From the NCBI GenBank assembly GCA_002633005.1, contig NMRA01000122.1:496820-560819 (forward strand): a stretch of 64,000 bases of DNA, read 5' to 3'. Source of the stretch: Phoronis australis (taxonomy: Eukaryota; Phoronida; Phoronidae). The position numbers were made by a program, and so were the translations under genes. The notes beneath the pieces were generated by a model that was not told the DNA's origin, made no database searches, and saw only the letters and a program-made list of their open reading frames with translations. Of this stretch, positions 35,700 through 47,133 are shown piece by piece (within the stretch, counting starts at the first letter, position 1; every line of letters starts with the position of its first letter).

Positions 35700-36684
35700 A
35701 TTTCCTACTCCCTGTATATTCGAATATAACATGATGGTAATTTTTTAGGATTGTTACACCTTTACAGGCATAAAGTAACACCACTAGAGACTTATCGCTA
35801 TTCAAGTGTTTACGACAGGTAAAAATGTTACCCTAAACTAATGGTTAAAGTCCTGGGCACGGGCATGGGCGTTAACCAGCAAGTTTTTTATTTTCATTTT
35901 ATGTCACAGAACCTTCCAGGCAAAGTCAACAACATGGACCTTCTCATACAGAGAAAGACTGCTACAAGCTTACTATAATTATATACTTGCACCTTAAGCA
36001 CATTCCTGAAGCATCATCTTACACACGTGATTTTGTTTTAGTTTATTTCCAAAATGGTATAGGTGTGCTTTCAAAGGTGGAAACTGAACTTGAGAACTTT
36101 GAGTTATGTTTGCCGAGCAACATTTGAGTCTATGACAATCTTCAAGGCCACCAAAATGCATAATGACATGAAATTCTTTAAACAATTTCAAGGGAGGCAC
36201 CTAGAATTCCTGTGTGGTTCTCTACCCTGTGTCTCAAATACAAGGAAAACACTGAAATCTTCAATTTTGTCTAGTTAGGCCAGTTTCTTATGTGATTTAT
36301 TATAGCAATTACAGGTTCCATCAATGACCTTACTGAAAAATTTGTGAATTCAGCCTAATATCTAGACAACTATATTAACTGACATATTGCAAGCTCCACC
36401 CACTTGCGAAATGTCAACAAACAAACAATAAGTTTTACCAGGCAAGGCATTGCTTGTCGGTAAAATGGCTGCTTGGAAACGAAGGTGTGTCAAGAATATT
36501 GCGTTCTGATTGGTCAGTTAAGCTGTCACTCAAAGTCCTGGCGATAGGTCAATTAACTCTGCAAAAAGTTGTATTCTTGTAGACTGAATTTAAACTTCAT
36601 ATCAATGTCATAAATCAAGTCATATGATCATGTCTGTTCAGTAAAATTTAGCAAAAATGAAAGGTGCATAAATAGCAAAACAAC
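35700..36684. other. No recognisable gene
   Basis: Non-coding; overlapping short ORFs on both strands near 36.0-36.3 kb show no motif. Confidence 0.4.
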
Positions 36685-36758
36685 GGTATCAATTCACCTC
36701 TTTCACGAACGCGGGGCGCTGCTGTCGTGTTGATCGAAAACGAGGCGCCTTGACAAAC

Positions 36759-38750
36759 ATGGCATCGTCCTGCAAGGTGTTGTGGTCAAAAGACTTATCA
36801 ACGTTACCAAAAATCAAGTTGTCTGATGTTGAATCGATCTCCAAAAATCATACCGTCCAATACTTACGGCAACTAGACTTTTACCCTCCTCAGCCATTCC
36901 TTAGTAGTTTTCCCTCTTTTGAAAAAGTGTGGAAGTCAGGGATATACCCAGGCTTTTAGTCTTGAAAAACCCTGCTCGCCAGCTGGGCGAGTGCCGGAGC
37001 CAGAAAATTTACTCGCCAAGCCCGAAGTTCGGTCGCCCGGCCGTTGGCGCCAGTCACCACAAACTTGCTGCTAATTTAAATAAAAATCATCGTTTCGTGC
37101 ACTGATGTCACCATCTATTAGGGCTACCGTATTCGCTCTAATAAGCGCCCAGCGAGGGGGACTCTTTTTGTAGCCTACGGCAGTTAAAACCTGGTCTCCG
37201 AAACGGGTGAAATCGGAAGCTAGGATTCATCAAATTTACGCGCTGTGACGTATGTGTAACCTATGACAGACTAGCTACAAAACTGTGGTGCATTGCTATC
37301 AAACTCTGTTGTTAAATTACGATCTTTTTAAAAAAATGTGCTGAAATCCCAGGGCGAAAACTTGCCGACTGATGCGTCGCTGCTTCGCGATCGTCGATAG
37401 GACAACTTGAATTCTTGAGTAAAAATAGTTTCGACTCAAATTACCTGAAATCCTCCCAAATAGCCTTTCCTAAGATTCTTAAGTTCCTGTGGACTCGGAG
37501 TCGGGATTAACCGCAGATTAAGTCAAAATCTGCGCTAGATCGCACCCCGCAACGAGAAAAATCTGGACGAACACATATGTTGTTGTCACGTGACGTTTGT
37601 ATTGAAGTGAATCAGCTGGTGTGCACCGAGTGAGCGAGCGCGTGCGTGTCATCAGTGTTCATTTGCCAGAGTAGCAGGCCCAATGAGCTGTATAATGTAG
37701 TATATTTATCTCATTGAGCAGGCCCACATGTTATATGTGGGCCCTAGCGCGCGCTTCTTGGCCAAGTTTCGATTCGCGGTTTTTATAATTTTTCGTGTAC
37801 AAAACAATCTGGATTCCTGTTGTGGGAGAAGATCTGTACGGGAAAGATACAATACCAATCCCGTTGACCTGAGTACGCTGCGTCTGTTCTGATCAGGGCC
37901 AGACCATGTAGTGTGACACTTTCCTCGCAAGATCAGCAAATCTTTTGCGTTCTTTTTGAAGCACTGCGGAATGGTTTGAAGTGTACAGCCACGGCTAAAT
38001 ACCGACATAGCGGCGAGGCTCGTGGTCTACTAGAAATTACGCGCACAATGATTTTTCAGAACTGTCGGATATTATTGATAAATTGAATACATTTACTGTA
38101 GAATTTTAGAACTGTGAGGTAAGACATTTTTCGCATTGATATATACACATTCATGGACTGGGCGCTTATTTTAGCGAAGTCTGAAAACGAGTGGGAACGC
38201 TTATAGGGGCATGGGCGCTTATTAGGACGAATGTTATAAAAATAATTTTGGCTAAAATGACATTGTACATTACAATAAGAAATCAGTTCCAAGAAATATG
38301 GTATTTTATTTGCTATGAGCACATGGACCGGTCTTCAACCTTTCTCCCCTTTTCTTCGTTTTGGACTAGTCCACAAATTCTTTGTGCACGACCACACACA
38401 CACTGTGTTTTTTTGACGAATCGCATAACGGGTGACATGTACTGAATCGGTAGGGTCGCACTGCGCCGATGTTTTTTACTGCCGGAGCATCGACACGATG
38501 ACCAAAGTGAACCTTAAATTCATGATAAAAACAGCACAAGCTAGGAGGAGGAAACGATATATAGTGCTTTTGCGCTATGAAATTCGCTCGCCACCGGGCG
38601 ACCGGCAAGTCAACTTCTACTCGCCCAGCACCATTTTTACTCGCATTGGCGACTGGGCGAATGGCTAAGTATATCCCTGGGAAGGATACCGACGAGATAT
38701 TACTGGAATTGGTACGTTCAGGCACTGCACAGTACACCATGGCCAGCTGA
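36759..38750 (+). pseudogene. Short ORF split by transposon insertion
   Basis: An ATG in strong context (36759) opens MASSCKVLWSKDLSTLPKIK and continues to SFPSFEKVWK at 36935, where the transposon begins. The same frame resumes after the right-hand GGAAG, reading DTDEILLELVRSGTAQYTMA to a stop at 38748-38750. The uninterrupted frame would be about 80 residues. I do not recognise it; the leading part loosely recalls N-termini of transposon-associated YqaJ-type proteins, which is only a guess. Confidence 0.5.
36937..38679. mobile_element. CAGGGATATA-end DNA transposon, copy 2
   Basis: Left end CAGGGATATACCCAGG, right end AAGTATATCCCTG. It is homologous at both ends to copy 1 (shared words include CACCATCTATTAGGGCTACC and GAGTGAGCGAGCG) and has no TTAA-element insertion. 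The flanks are GGAAG(T) and GGAAG, consistent with a 5-bp target duplication plus one extra base on the left. No intact transposase, so non-autonomous. Confidence 0.85.
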
Positions 38751-38845
38751 TGATCACTCACGAGGTTTTATCAGTGTGCCTCGTTTTCGATCAGTATTTA
38801 AAGATGGCGCGGGAAGATGGCGCTTTCGTGAAATAGGTGAATACC

Positions 38846-39479
38846 ATGACAAAATTTCACTTGACATAAATGTTCAAGACGAAATCTCAAAAAGGTTGTT
38901 ACAGTTTTCTAAAATCTTTTTGTTTTTGTATTATGCAACTTTGATTTTTTCATAAGAATTATAGAAGTTCTATTTTTGATAGCCCTCCATGCAAAAGCAC
39001 AACACTTTAAAAACAATTTTCTAACACAGTGTAAGACACCATCAGTAAGTTTCATATAAATGCCATCAGCCATTTGAGATATGAAGTTCTTAAGTTTGTC
39101 AAATTCAGGTATTTTTGTCCCACATAACCTCAAATACAAATCACCTCTGTTTCAACAGCACTGTATCAGTGAAGAAACTTTATGACCATGATAAGATACT
39201 AAGTCAAGGCAACATGATTGAACCCTGCAAATGCAAGTAGTACAATAGCGCTGTCCCAGAACACGCGGTGAAACAAATCTCCTTTGTCCCGGAGATAAGA
39301 AAATCCAAGACCCAGTTTTAGAAATCAGGCACAATAAACTTCATAATAAAGGATTGGAACTGGTTTCGTATTGTTGTATGAATTTCTAGTATTTTGTTGT
39401 TAAAAAAATAATTGCAGGATATCTAGTACACGTTGTACCAGACGTGCGCAGGCCACTCGAGTGGGCCCATTGCACTGGT
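38846..39479. other. Dispersed non-coding repeat, no gene
   Basis: On the minus strand, words such as TTTGAGATATGAAGTTC (as the plus-strand reading) and GTGGGACAAAAATACCTGAA recur in diverged form near 47.8, 54.2 and 58.4 kb, suggesting an old interspersed repeat. No coding signal. Confidence 0.35.
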
Positions 39480-39632
39480 CACCTGATATACTTTATATAT
39501 ATATTAATGTACAGATAAAACCGAGTTGAGGAGCAAGATACCTGACTTAGGGGTCTAGCAGGGTGCCCCAGTGCGACTCGAACTCATAAATAAAGGAAAT
39601 GGATGCCTATCCCATCAGGTCACACTGCCACT
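39480..39632 (-). repeat. tRNA-derived SINE
   Basis: On the minus strand the head reads GTGGCAGTGTGACCTGATGG (A-box region, about 39611-39631), then GAGTTCGAGTC (B box, 39575-39585), in tRNA-like order and spacing, followed by GCACTGGGGCACC and an unrelated tail. RNA polymerase III internal promoter boxes with a non-tRNA tail define a tRNA-derived SINE. The anticodon arm is degenerate, so it is not a functional tRNA. Confidence 0.6.
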
Positions 39633-39774
39633 TCTAGTATTTTATTACCAGGAAACCGAATTTCTGTACAAATTTGGCTTCCACAAAGTTGTAATCGTCT
39701 TCCTCAAGATGTTACAAGAAATTAACAAATGACACATGCCACCAGCGTACTGTTTTCAAGTTGACGATAGTCAT

Positions 39775-39985
39775 TCATTTTTTTGCAAAAGCCATAAAAT
39801 GACTCAATGAGAAAACGATGTTTACAAGAGCGTTTTTCACTCAAATGGCTGTAACGGGCATGCCATTAAAGTACATCGATTCCCACATCATGCATGTACT
39901 CCATCTGGAGGTTTAAGTACTACATGTTGTTGTAAAATTCACCAAAAGGTGACGAGCAGAACTAATTCAGAGATCCACCATATTA
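39775..39985 (+). repeat. Dispersed repeat R2, diverged copy
   Basis: Shares TTTTTCACTCAAATGGCTG, AACGGGCATG and CACCAAAAGGTGACGAGCAG with the copies at 42.6 and 45.2 kb. It is the most diverged of the three. Confidence 0.5.
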
Positions 39986-40860
39986 TTGCAGCCACCGGAG
40001 TTCTGAACTTCCTTCTTATACTGATTCCAAAAATGTATCAAACCATCATAGACTATATAGGGATCAAACTTGCAAACCAGTCTCATTGTCCGTAGCCTAG
40101 GGCACAGGACACAGTGAGTTGGTGGACCAACTAGGGGCCTCTACACATTACGGCGTTTTTCCGTTGCTCCCTACTTGTTCGATTCTATAGCCCAACAAGA
40201 AGTTGGGAAGTTTACCCCTGTAGCCAATATCTTGCATGACTGATTAACTCCATTCTGGCATTTATGGTTGCAGGGCCACCTCTCTTTTGTTCGATAATTG
40301 CTCTAATCTGTAATAAGATCGTTTCTAGTGTGACTGGGCTGGGCTGTTAAAAACAAATGTTACTTAAAACATATTTGAACGTAAGCCAATAGCATTTCTG
40401 AAATCCTTGTAAAATGATGATCTTGTTTATTTTTTGAATTGCCAAAATCGCCCAACTACAATCAAAGTTACGACAATCTATTCTTTCCGAACGTATCAAT
40501 TCGCTCTGGGTTTGACTGTGTTTACACGTGGTCTGTAATAAGCCTGGTAGATAATTGGCCTGCCTGTTAATTGTCATACCAGACAAAAGACAGTGTTTGA
40601 CAGTTAACAAAGAAGCTAGATGTTATCATACGCTCACAACCCTCTATGTTTGGTAAAGTCATTGAACGGGAAAACGACATCATGACACAGGCTTACCCAA
40701 GAATAAGTTACTCCTTAAATAATTGGAAAAGGTGAAATGCTGCTACTTGTTCCTCCATATTATGCCAGGAAAACTTTAGCGGGAATCTCGCACAGGCAAA
40801 CACCATTCAGAATCGATGATGCTGTTTCATTCATTAACAACAGGAGTCGCTGAAATCTTG
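39986..40860. other. No recognisable gene
   Basis: Non-coding. A minus-strand ATG near 40757 opens a short frame (MEEQVAAFHLFQLFK) near a GTAAGC donor, too weak to call. Confidence 0.35.
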
Positions 40861-41640
40861 AGTTTAGCTAACATGGCAGGGTCAACCGGGAAAGAGTGCG
40901 AACCGAAATTCGACTATAAAATACCGAGAAATCGCGGTGGGGGATACTCTCATATATTTTTGTAAAGATTACGTTGCAAGGAATTGAACGATACCAATGT
41001 GTGTAGGTCAATGTCGTCATATTGTAAACAATTACCGGGCACTCTACTTAAAAGTGGGGTAAGTTCCACAAGTGCAAAGTTGAGTTGTAGCCTAGTTCGC
41101 ACTAGCTAGGCTGTGTGTGGACGGGACTAAATCACTTAACTCAACTCTAAGATCTCAACTCAGCTTAGTTTAGGCAATAAACAATGTTGCTGATTTCTAG
41201 AACTCGCTTCCTGCAGATAAATGGCAGGTCCAGATTAGTTCCCTCGGCCAGGGAATATAACTAGCCAAGTCATCAACACAAACATGCGCCCAGATACCAA
41301 CCGGCGCCAGAAAACAGGAAACAGACTTAGAGTCAGCTAAAGCAAAACCACCGGCCTGCCGTAGAATAGAGCACACTTACACTCGTCAAAACAATGCCCA
41401 TTCAACTGATCACTGACACTGATCAATATCGACAAGAAAAGGGTAAGGTGTACGCATGAAAAGGGAACAAACCAAAGTTGCAACAGACCTTCGTTATTGT
41501 GGCTGAGCTGCAAACTGCCGCCTTCAATCTTTGTTCATCAAAACAAACCTCGTGACCTACAAGCAGACGAGTTTATTGGACAATAACATATTTCTCGCGG
41601 ATTCTCTGTGACTTCCTTTTGTCGCCATATTGTACACGTC
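40861..41640. promoter_or_regulatory. Promoter-like region with candidate first exons on both strands
   Basis: CpG-richer than its surroundings. It contains GCCATATTG (YY1-like) near 41624 and a strong minus-strand donor GTAAGTGTGC (exon would end at 41381) preceded by ATG GGC ATT GTT. On the plus strand, an ATG in strong context at 40873 opens 30 codons. Either could be the 5' end of an unrecognised gene, or of the missing 5' exon of OST4. Inference. Confidence 0.25.
40873..40965 (+). CDS. Short ORF with strong start context
   Basis: AACATGGCAG context; 30 codons (MAGSTGKECEPKFDYKIPRN, then RGGGYSHIFL) to TAA. A GTGGGG site within could be a donor. Unrecognised; may be a uORF. Confidence 0.15.
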   Translation: MAGSTGKECEPKFDYKIPRNRGGGYSHIFL

Positions 41641-41908
41641 TGCGAGGAACTGTGCCGGTTTTCAGTAAACACCTTACGCATACCACCAGGTTTGTATGAA
41701 TTTAAGAGTTTGAAGGTGGTCTGGATGCGTACCAGACGTTGTCAACATGTTATCCTTTCTGTCAATTTCTATAGTAAACTGGTAAACCATTGTCGAGTGG
41801 GGCTCACCGCAGCAGTCCCCCGGCAATGATGTCTCTGAAACTCTGTGAGTCTGTTTAGGCAATAACATCGCCCTGGATGCCATCACGCACTTTGCTCAAT
41901 CTCATGCT

Positions 41909-43164
41909 AGCCTTTGCCTAACTCACATGACTGACACTGAGTTGACATACTTTGTGGTTATCGCGTGCGATGAAAAAGTTAACGGCAACCAAAAAAGTGG
42001 AGTTGGATTTCTTCGCCAAAGTCAACTTAATTCTCACAACTAAGCTTCATCGAAGATATGTGTAGAAGTAGAAAGGACCAATGGTGAAAGTAAGCACTTT
42101 TTTAAATGATAGTTTAAGTGTGGAATGTATTTTTGACGAGGTGAAAACTCAAAATCGGTAACCCTAATCCGGTCACCGCCCATTTAAAATACATGTAACG
42201 AAATGCGTACAGAAAGCGAATGGAACTGGCCAGCGGAGGGGCTACGTGTTGCCTAGACTCTGTCTAGAATCTTGACAGTCTTGTCTCGTCTCGTCTTGTA
42301 ATTCCCTGCGATTGTTTGACGCAGCACCGTCTCCAGACGTAGTAATTATCCAGTAATGGTTTTATCACAGAAGGGATAAAGCACGTATATTTAGCACTTC
42401 TATCCAGGGGCAATTATGATACGAAGGGTGGAAGAATTTGCGGTGCACAGCAAGATAAAGATCCAGGTCCTAGCGCGCACAATTCATGGCATTAATGTGG
42501 GCACAATTGCAGTAATAATGATACGAAGCACAAAATAATGGCAGACTTGATTTGTTACAAAAGGCAGAGAAATACCCAAGAAAATGACATTTATTAGATT
42601 GTTTTTCACTTAAATGGCTGCAACGGGCAAGATGAGTCGGTTGACTCCCAGCTTTCGCATGCACCCCCACTTGTCAGTAGCTCTACATTTTGATTTATGT
42701 TTCACCACAAGGTGATGAGTAGAACAACCCGTGCGTGTGAAATTATGGTGTCTAATGGAGCTCAACACACAGTGGTACCTAGCTGTTTTTTTAAGGAGTT
42801 TTCATGCAGCTAGTAAAGGCAACATTCAGCCCCTCGGTTGGCCATTTAGGGTCTACAATACTTCCCACTGCTTTCTGTGTTAATTTCGTCCCTTGTATTT
42901 TACACAGGTGGCAGGTGAAATCCGCACACCGATTAAGAGTTTTCACCTCGTCAAAAATACATTTTACACTTAAAAGCGATCACTTAAAGAAGCGCTTACT
43001 TTCTTTTCTACTACTACACATATCTTCGATGAAGCATTGCTACGAGAATTAAGGTGACTTTGGCGAAGAATTTTAACCCTCTTTTTGGTCACTTTTACCT
43101 TTTTCACCGCGTGCGCGATAACCACAAAGTATTTCAACTGAGTCACGTGAGTAAGGCATAGACT
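41909..43164. mobile_element. 1.26-kb element with ~250-bp terminal inverted repeats
   Basis: The left arm (41909-42160) and the right arm (42926-43164) are reverse complements with moderate divergence. Shared words include ATACTTTGTGGTTATCGCG, TTCTTCGCCAAAGTCA, CATCGAAGATATGTGTAG and GTATTTTTGACGAGGTGAAA. The 765-bp middle contains a copy of repeat R2 and no ORF. Long arms with a non-coding core fit a long-TIR MITE or a foldback element. The target duplication is not resolved. Confidence 0.8.
42540..42795 (+). repeat. Dispersed repeat R2, inside the long-TIR element
   Basis: TTGTTACAAAAGGCAGAGAA, AATGGCTGCAACGGGCA, GCATGCACCCCCAC and CACCACAAGGTGATGAGTAG match the 45.1-45.4 kb copy closely. 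Confidence 0.65.
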
Positions 43165-43921
43165 ACCGCGAAACTGAGCGAAGTTCATGATGCTGATGAG
43201 TTACACTTGCAAAATAGAATGGGAAGATATCGGGTGAAATTTGTAAGATTTGTGTTCCTTGGACTTTTTGTTTGTCAACACGCATGATTTTACGAAAGTT
43301 CCTCCAAATTTCTCCCGGTAAGAGAAACTCGAGCAAACGGCAACAGATTTTCATGGATATGTTCAAGTTATGCTGACTAAATTGTATCCAGAGTCATGGT
43401 ATGTGTTAATTTTAACTCCGTGTGCCTATGTGCATGTTTCATTCGATTTTATTTGCTGTAATTTGAAATGAGTAACACTTTGGGGATGTACTATTGCTCC
43501 TGTATGCCTTCAGCATTCTGGGCGATGTAATTCCCTAACAGCTGGTTGGCTGGCTAGGAACTAATACTTCATTCAGACCTTGCAACTATCACAGGTACAA
43601 TTTTAATTTGTAGTACTTTGGCAAAAGTGTGTTCCACGGTTTAACAAACTTGTGGAGCGTGTCTGTAAATACTGTTTACAGATGAGTTACATGTCTATGT
43701 ACTCTACACATGCTAGGCTGACTACAGACACGGAGACACTTGCAGTTTCTGAGTCACTAGTGGCTCTATGGCACACATAACTCGTCAGACACGCTCAAGA
43801 AGGTAGTTCACCCTTGGAATGTAAGTTTGCTTAAATTTTGTTACTTAAAACGTGGTAGTGAGTAGTTGCAATGCAAGGCCTAAGGTTAAAGGAATCAAAA
43901 TACAGTAATTGAGAAAAGACG
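43165..43921. other. No recognisable feature
   Basis: Non-coding. Confidence 0.4.
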
Positions 43922-43924
43922 TAA

Positions 43925-44482
43925 GGGCTGTTCCAGCAAAATCTGTGTGGGAGGGGGGGGAAGGCAACTGAAATAAAAATTTATGGGTGGTTGCGTTTGA
44001 TTTAAATTCAAAATGGCTGGTGGTCGTACTTCAGAAAAATGGTCGTTGTAGTTTCATTGGGCCATAAATGTTTGATGGTGGGTAATTTTAGTAAATTTTA
44101 TAAACAATCCGTACAGAATCAAAAACTGAAACAAAAATGCAATTTGCAAAAAGCTCCGACTTATTCACTCCCTCCGATCTCCTCACCGGAATGCCCATAA
44201 CACCATTTAATCACAGGTGCTCGAATTTCTCGATGGCTAATAACCATATATAAGAAACATATGTTTTCTTAGTAATGAATGACGTTAGTGGTGATGGAGG
44301 AACAGATAAACTCAAGCGCCTGTGCAGTCAACCACAAGAACAACAAAAATTATGGGTGGTTGCATTTCAAACTTATAAAAAATTACGGGTGGTAGGCTGA
44401 AGAAATAAATGAAAAATATGGGTGGTGGGTGCGAAAAAAAGGTGCCTTCCCCCCTCCCATACAGATTTTACTGGAACAGCCC
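43925..44482. mobile_element. 558-bp MITE with TAA duplications (Harbinger-like)
   Basis: The ends GGGCTGTTCCAGCAAAATCT and AGATTTTACTGGAACAGCCC are inverted repeats that extend to about 45 bp through a GGGAGGGGGGAAGGCA tract. TAA flanks both sides (43922-43924 and 44483-44485). A 3-bp T-W-A duplication is characteristic of PIF/Harbinger elements. The interior is non-coding and carries repeated ATGGGTGGTTGC words near both ends. Confidence 0.85.
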
Positions 44483-44485
44483 TAA

Positions 44486-45050
44486 ACTAGGCAACACGTA
44501 GACCCTCAGCTTTGCACAAAGTCTGAGCATTTGCCTGACTAAAAGATGAACTCTTATTCCAGTGCAGAACCAGAGACAGAGAAGTTGGTTAGAAAGTGAA
44601 TTTGTGAATGGCTTGGGGAAAGTTCAAGTCTTTTTAGAAGTGGTCTCAAGTTAGCCTTAGTGGAAAGCTGCATACTAAACATGTAGCATAGCACTAATGT
44701 GGGTCAAAATCTGGTCAAATAAAATGTGGCACAAAATTGTCATTAAAAACTACACTTTTCCTTTAGTAAACTAAATTATTTATCAGTTTTAAGAGGAATA
44801 GGCATCGCCGCATTCTACTGTTATTCTGCTGATGGAGTTGTAGAACGATGAGCACCATGAAAGATAACGTCACTTATTGGCTAGTTTCTTTTTTCACCAA
44901 TTTTTCAATCAACTATTCTTCCACAAGGTTGCATACATGCCGCAACAAAATATTGGAACAGGTTTCATTTCATTACAAGTTTTTAATACCAGCGAAATGA
45001 ATTTCAGAACAAACTTTGCTACTGCGAAGCTGCCATCACCTCCCGAGAGA
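44486..45050. other. No recognisable feature
   Basis: Non-coding. Confidence 0.4.
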
Positions 45051-45365
45051 TGTCGCAAAAATTTGATGCGTTGTGTGTGCACATACTGTTTTCAAACCTA
45101 CAATAGACTTTTCTTTGTTACAAAAGGTGGAGAATTATGCAAGAAAATTATGTTTATTAGTTTTTTTTTTTCACTTTAACTGCTGCAACGGGCAGGGAGA
45201 GTGTTGGTTGACTCCCAGATTTTGCATGCACCCCCACCAGTCATTAGCCCTACATGTTGACATAAGTTTCACTACAAGGTGACGACCATAACTACCCGGG
45301 CCGTGTGAAATTTTGAGGTCTATTGGAGCTTAACACACAGTGATTCCTAACTGTATTTTGGCAAG
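45051..45365 (+). repeat. Dispersed repeat R2, copy 3
   Basis: TTGTTACAAAAGGTGGAGAA, CTGCTGCAACGGGCAG, TTTTGCATGCACCCCCACC and CACTACAAGGTGACGA parallel the 42.6-kb copy, including the order of words, for about 300 bases. Confidence 0.65.
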
Positions 45366-46266
45366 TCTTCGTACAGCTAGCTGGCTGGCTAGCCTCGAGT
45401 CACCTTCAATTTATGGAAGGTAGCATAATCATCTAATGAGTTACCAAAGTTATGAGTAGGCGACAAGTTCCTGTTACCCCTCAATGTCTGGAAGCTTTTC
45501 TACAAAATTATCTCTTACCCCGGCTAAACTAATTAAGTGCCTGTTAGTGCATAGACTCAAATAATTTGGCAATCATGACTTCTTTTTGACATTTTTCATC
45601 CATCTATAATAATATCATTAGCAAAGCCATTTTTCAGTGTGTACTCTGTGTGGACATCCGGAATATTGGAGTCTGATGTCCTCCAAGAAAATGGCGCAAC
45701 AATTAAAAGATAGAAAATTTACCCTCTAAATGAGAGGTGGCCACATCAAAAAGTGATTTAAACTGGTGTGTGCTATATTCCATAGTTCTGACTCACCCTA
45801 GAAAAATACAAGTATATAGCTAAATTCAAGAATCATATCTCAGAAATTGCCGATGAAACCTTTTGATACTCTCTGATTTGTGCACCGTTTACCAAAACGT
45901 TTTGAGAATCGCTTTTTTTAAATTTTCCACTTTTTTGTAAGGCGGTATTGAAAAGTAAGACTTCGATAAAATCAATAGTTGCATAAAATGAACTCGATCA
46001 ATTTGGACCGTGAACATTGACATCACAGGAAATTGATTTAATATGTTATTGATACTGTATGTTTTGCTATGACTGTATCTTTCGTTTTCTCTGAATGTTA
46101 ATCAAAAGACATGGCCACGTGACCCAGATAATGGAAAAATAAAATTCAATAGTCTTTCACCTGATAGAAAAGATGTACTTTTCCCGTAAGGCACTTGTTG
46201 TTGTATCACCGTTCATCTATAATATAAGTTGCATCAGTCATCCAGTGTCTTATTACACATGTTTCA
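45366..46266. other. Upstream of OST4; no exon identified
   Basis: AT-rich. A GTAAGG word at 46186 could be a donor for a very short (about 80-base) intron before OST4, but the preceding sequence is not promoter-like. The OST4 5' UTR exon probably lies further left. Confidence 0.35.
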
Positions 46267-46268
46267 GA

Positions 46269-46379
46269 ATGATAACAGACATACAACTGGCCATCTTTGC
46301 CAACATCCTGGGAGTGTCTCTATTCCTGCTAGTCGTGCTATATCATTATATCTCAGTCAACAACCCTAAGAAAGACTAG
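46269..46379 (+). CDS. OST4: OST4, oligosaccharyltransferase subunit 4
   Basis: Complete 36-residue [23 protein letters not shown] then [16 protein letters not shown], nearly identical to metazoan OST4 (37 residues in human). The protein is a single transmembrane helix (about residues 8-28) with a short lumenal N-terminus and a basic NNPKK tail. It bridges the catalytic STT3 subunit with ribophorin/OST subunits in the ER complex that N-glycosylates nascent proteins. A TTTCAG acceptor lies directly upstream, so the exon starts at 46268, one base before the ATG, and the 5' UTR is in another exon. A GAAG/GTAAGA donor lies 15 bases after the stop. Confidence 0.95.
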   Translation: MITDIQLAIFANILGVSLFLLVVLYHYISVNNPKKD

Positions 46380-46394
46380 CCTCCTGTTGGAAGG

Positions 46395-47133
46395 TAAGAT
46401 AGGAAGGTTTGAAGTCACAATGCTTTTTCTTTTGTTGTCGGTAATATTAGTACCGGTATATTAAAACGATTATGTTCTAAGCAGCTACCTTCCAAGTTCC
46501 AACACTGCAACACTCGTGTTTAACTCCTGCTGTTTAGAGATTAACTCTGTCCAGTGTGCAGCATTGGTCATGGTAACTATTGCAGAAGTAATGTGGCCTT
46601 AAATTAGCAATAAACACTTCCTGGAATATCGCAGTGCCCTCTATAATTCTGTGGTATATATCTACAATGCTGCGTTTCTGTAGGGCCCTTAGCCCACAGC
46701 TTTGGGCTTGGCAAATCGATCTTCACTTGTTTTGATTTGGCTCAGAAGTGTATCAGCTACCCTAATTCAAATATTCCTCTTGCGTTCACCTCTTAAGGCA
46801 GAACCAACGATTGGAAAGCGTTACCTATGCGTGACTTGAAAGCGGTCATTTACGATTTTTGCTGAATGATTGAGTTGTTTACTTTCTGTAGTGGTTTGAG
46901 TGCGCGGATGTGACGTGGTGACCTGAGATTTTTACAAGATCGCCAAACAAACAAAATTTGAGACCATGTCAGCGACCTGAAGGTTGGCAAGTCGAGCACA
47001 CTGATAGAATTTGCTGTGCATTTACCACTTAGTATGTTCCACTAGATAGTCTGGCCAGCTCTGTGTTGAAACTTGCCTTACCATTGCTGTAATTTGATTG
47101 TTGAAATAAACGGAAGCTTTGTTTTTGTTCCAG
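46395..47133 (+). other. Probable 3' UTR intron of OST4
   Basis: Donor GTAAGA (GT at 46395-46396) and acceptor TTTTTGTTCCAG (AG at 47132-47133) bound a 739-base intron after the stop codon. The stop is only about 15 bases upstream of the junction, inside the usual 50-55 base limit, so the spliced mRNA should escape nonsense-mediated decay. Confidence 0.5.

Larger units (their letters stand above)
36685..38845. mobile_element. Inverted-repeat element with an ORF, interrupted by a transposon
   Basis: The left arm (36685-36762) and the reverse complement of the right arm (38757-38845) share TTCACCTMTTTCACGAAMGCG and GATCGAAAACGAGGC. Without the 1.74-kb insertion the element is about 0.42 kb. 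Between the arms lies a short ORF split by the insertion. Target duplications at the outer edges are not clear, so the element class is unknown. Confidence 0.6.

Noticed and set aside
38366-38761. 131-codon minus-strand ORF
   Set aside because: Falls on the terminal region and right end of transposon copy 2, which is non-coding in copy 1.
39562-39632. Functional tRNA gene on the minus strand
   Set aside because: A- and B-box-like sequences are present, but the anticodon and acceptor stems do not pair; better explained as a SINE head.
46173-46268. N-terminal extension of OST4 in the same frame
   Set aside because: The extension reads through a polypyrimidine tract and AG acceptor; OST4 is 36-37 residues throughout metazoa and starts MITD.
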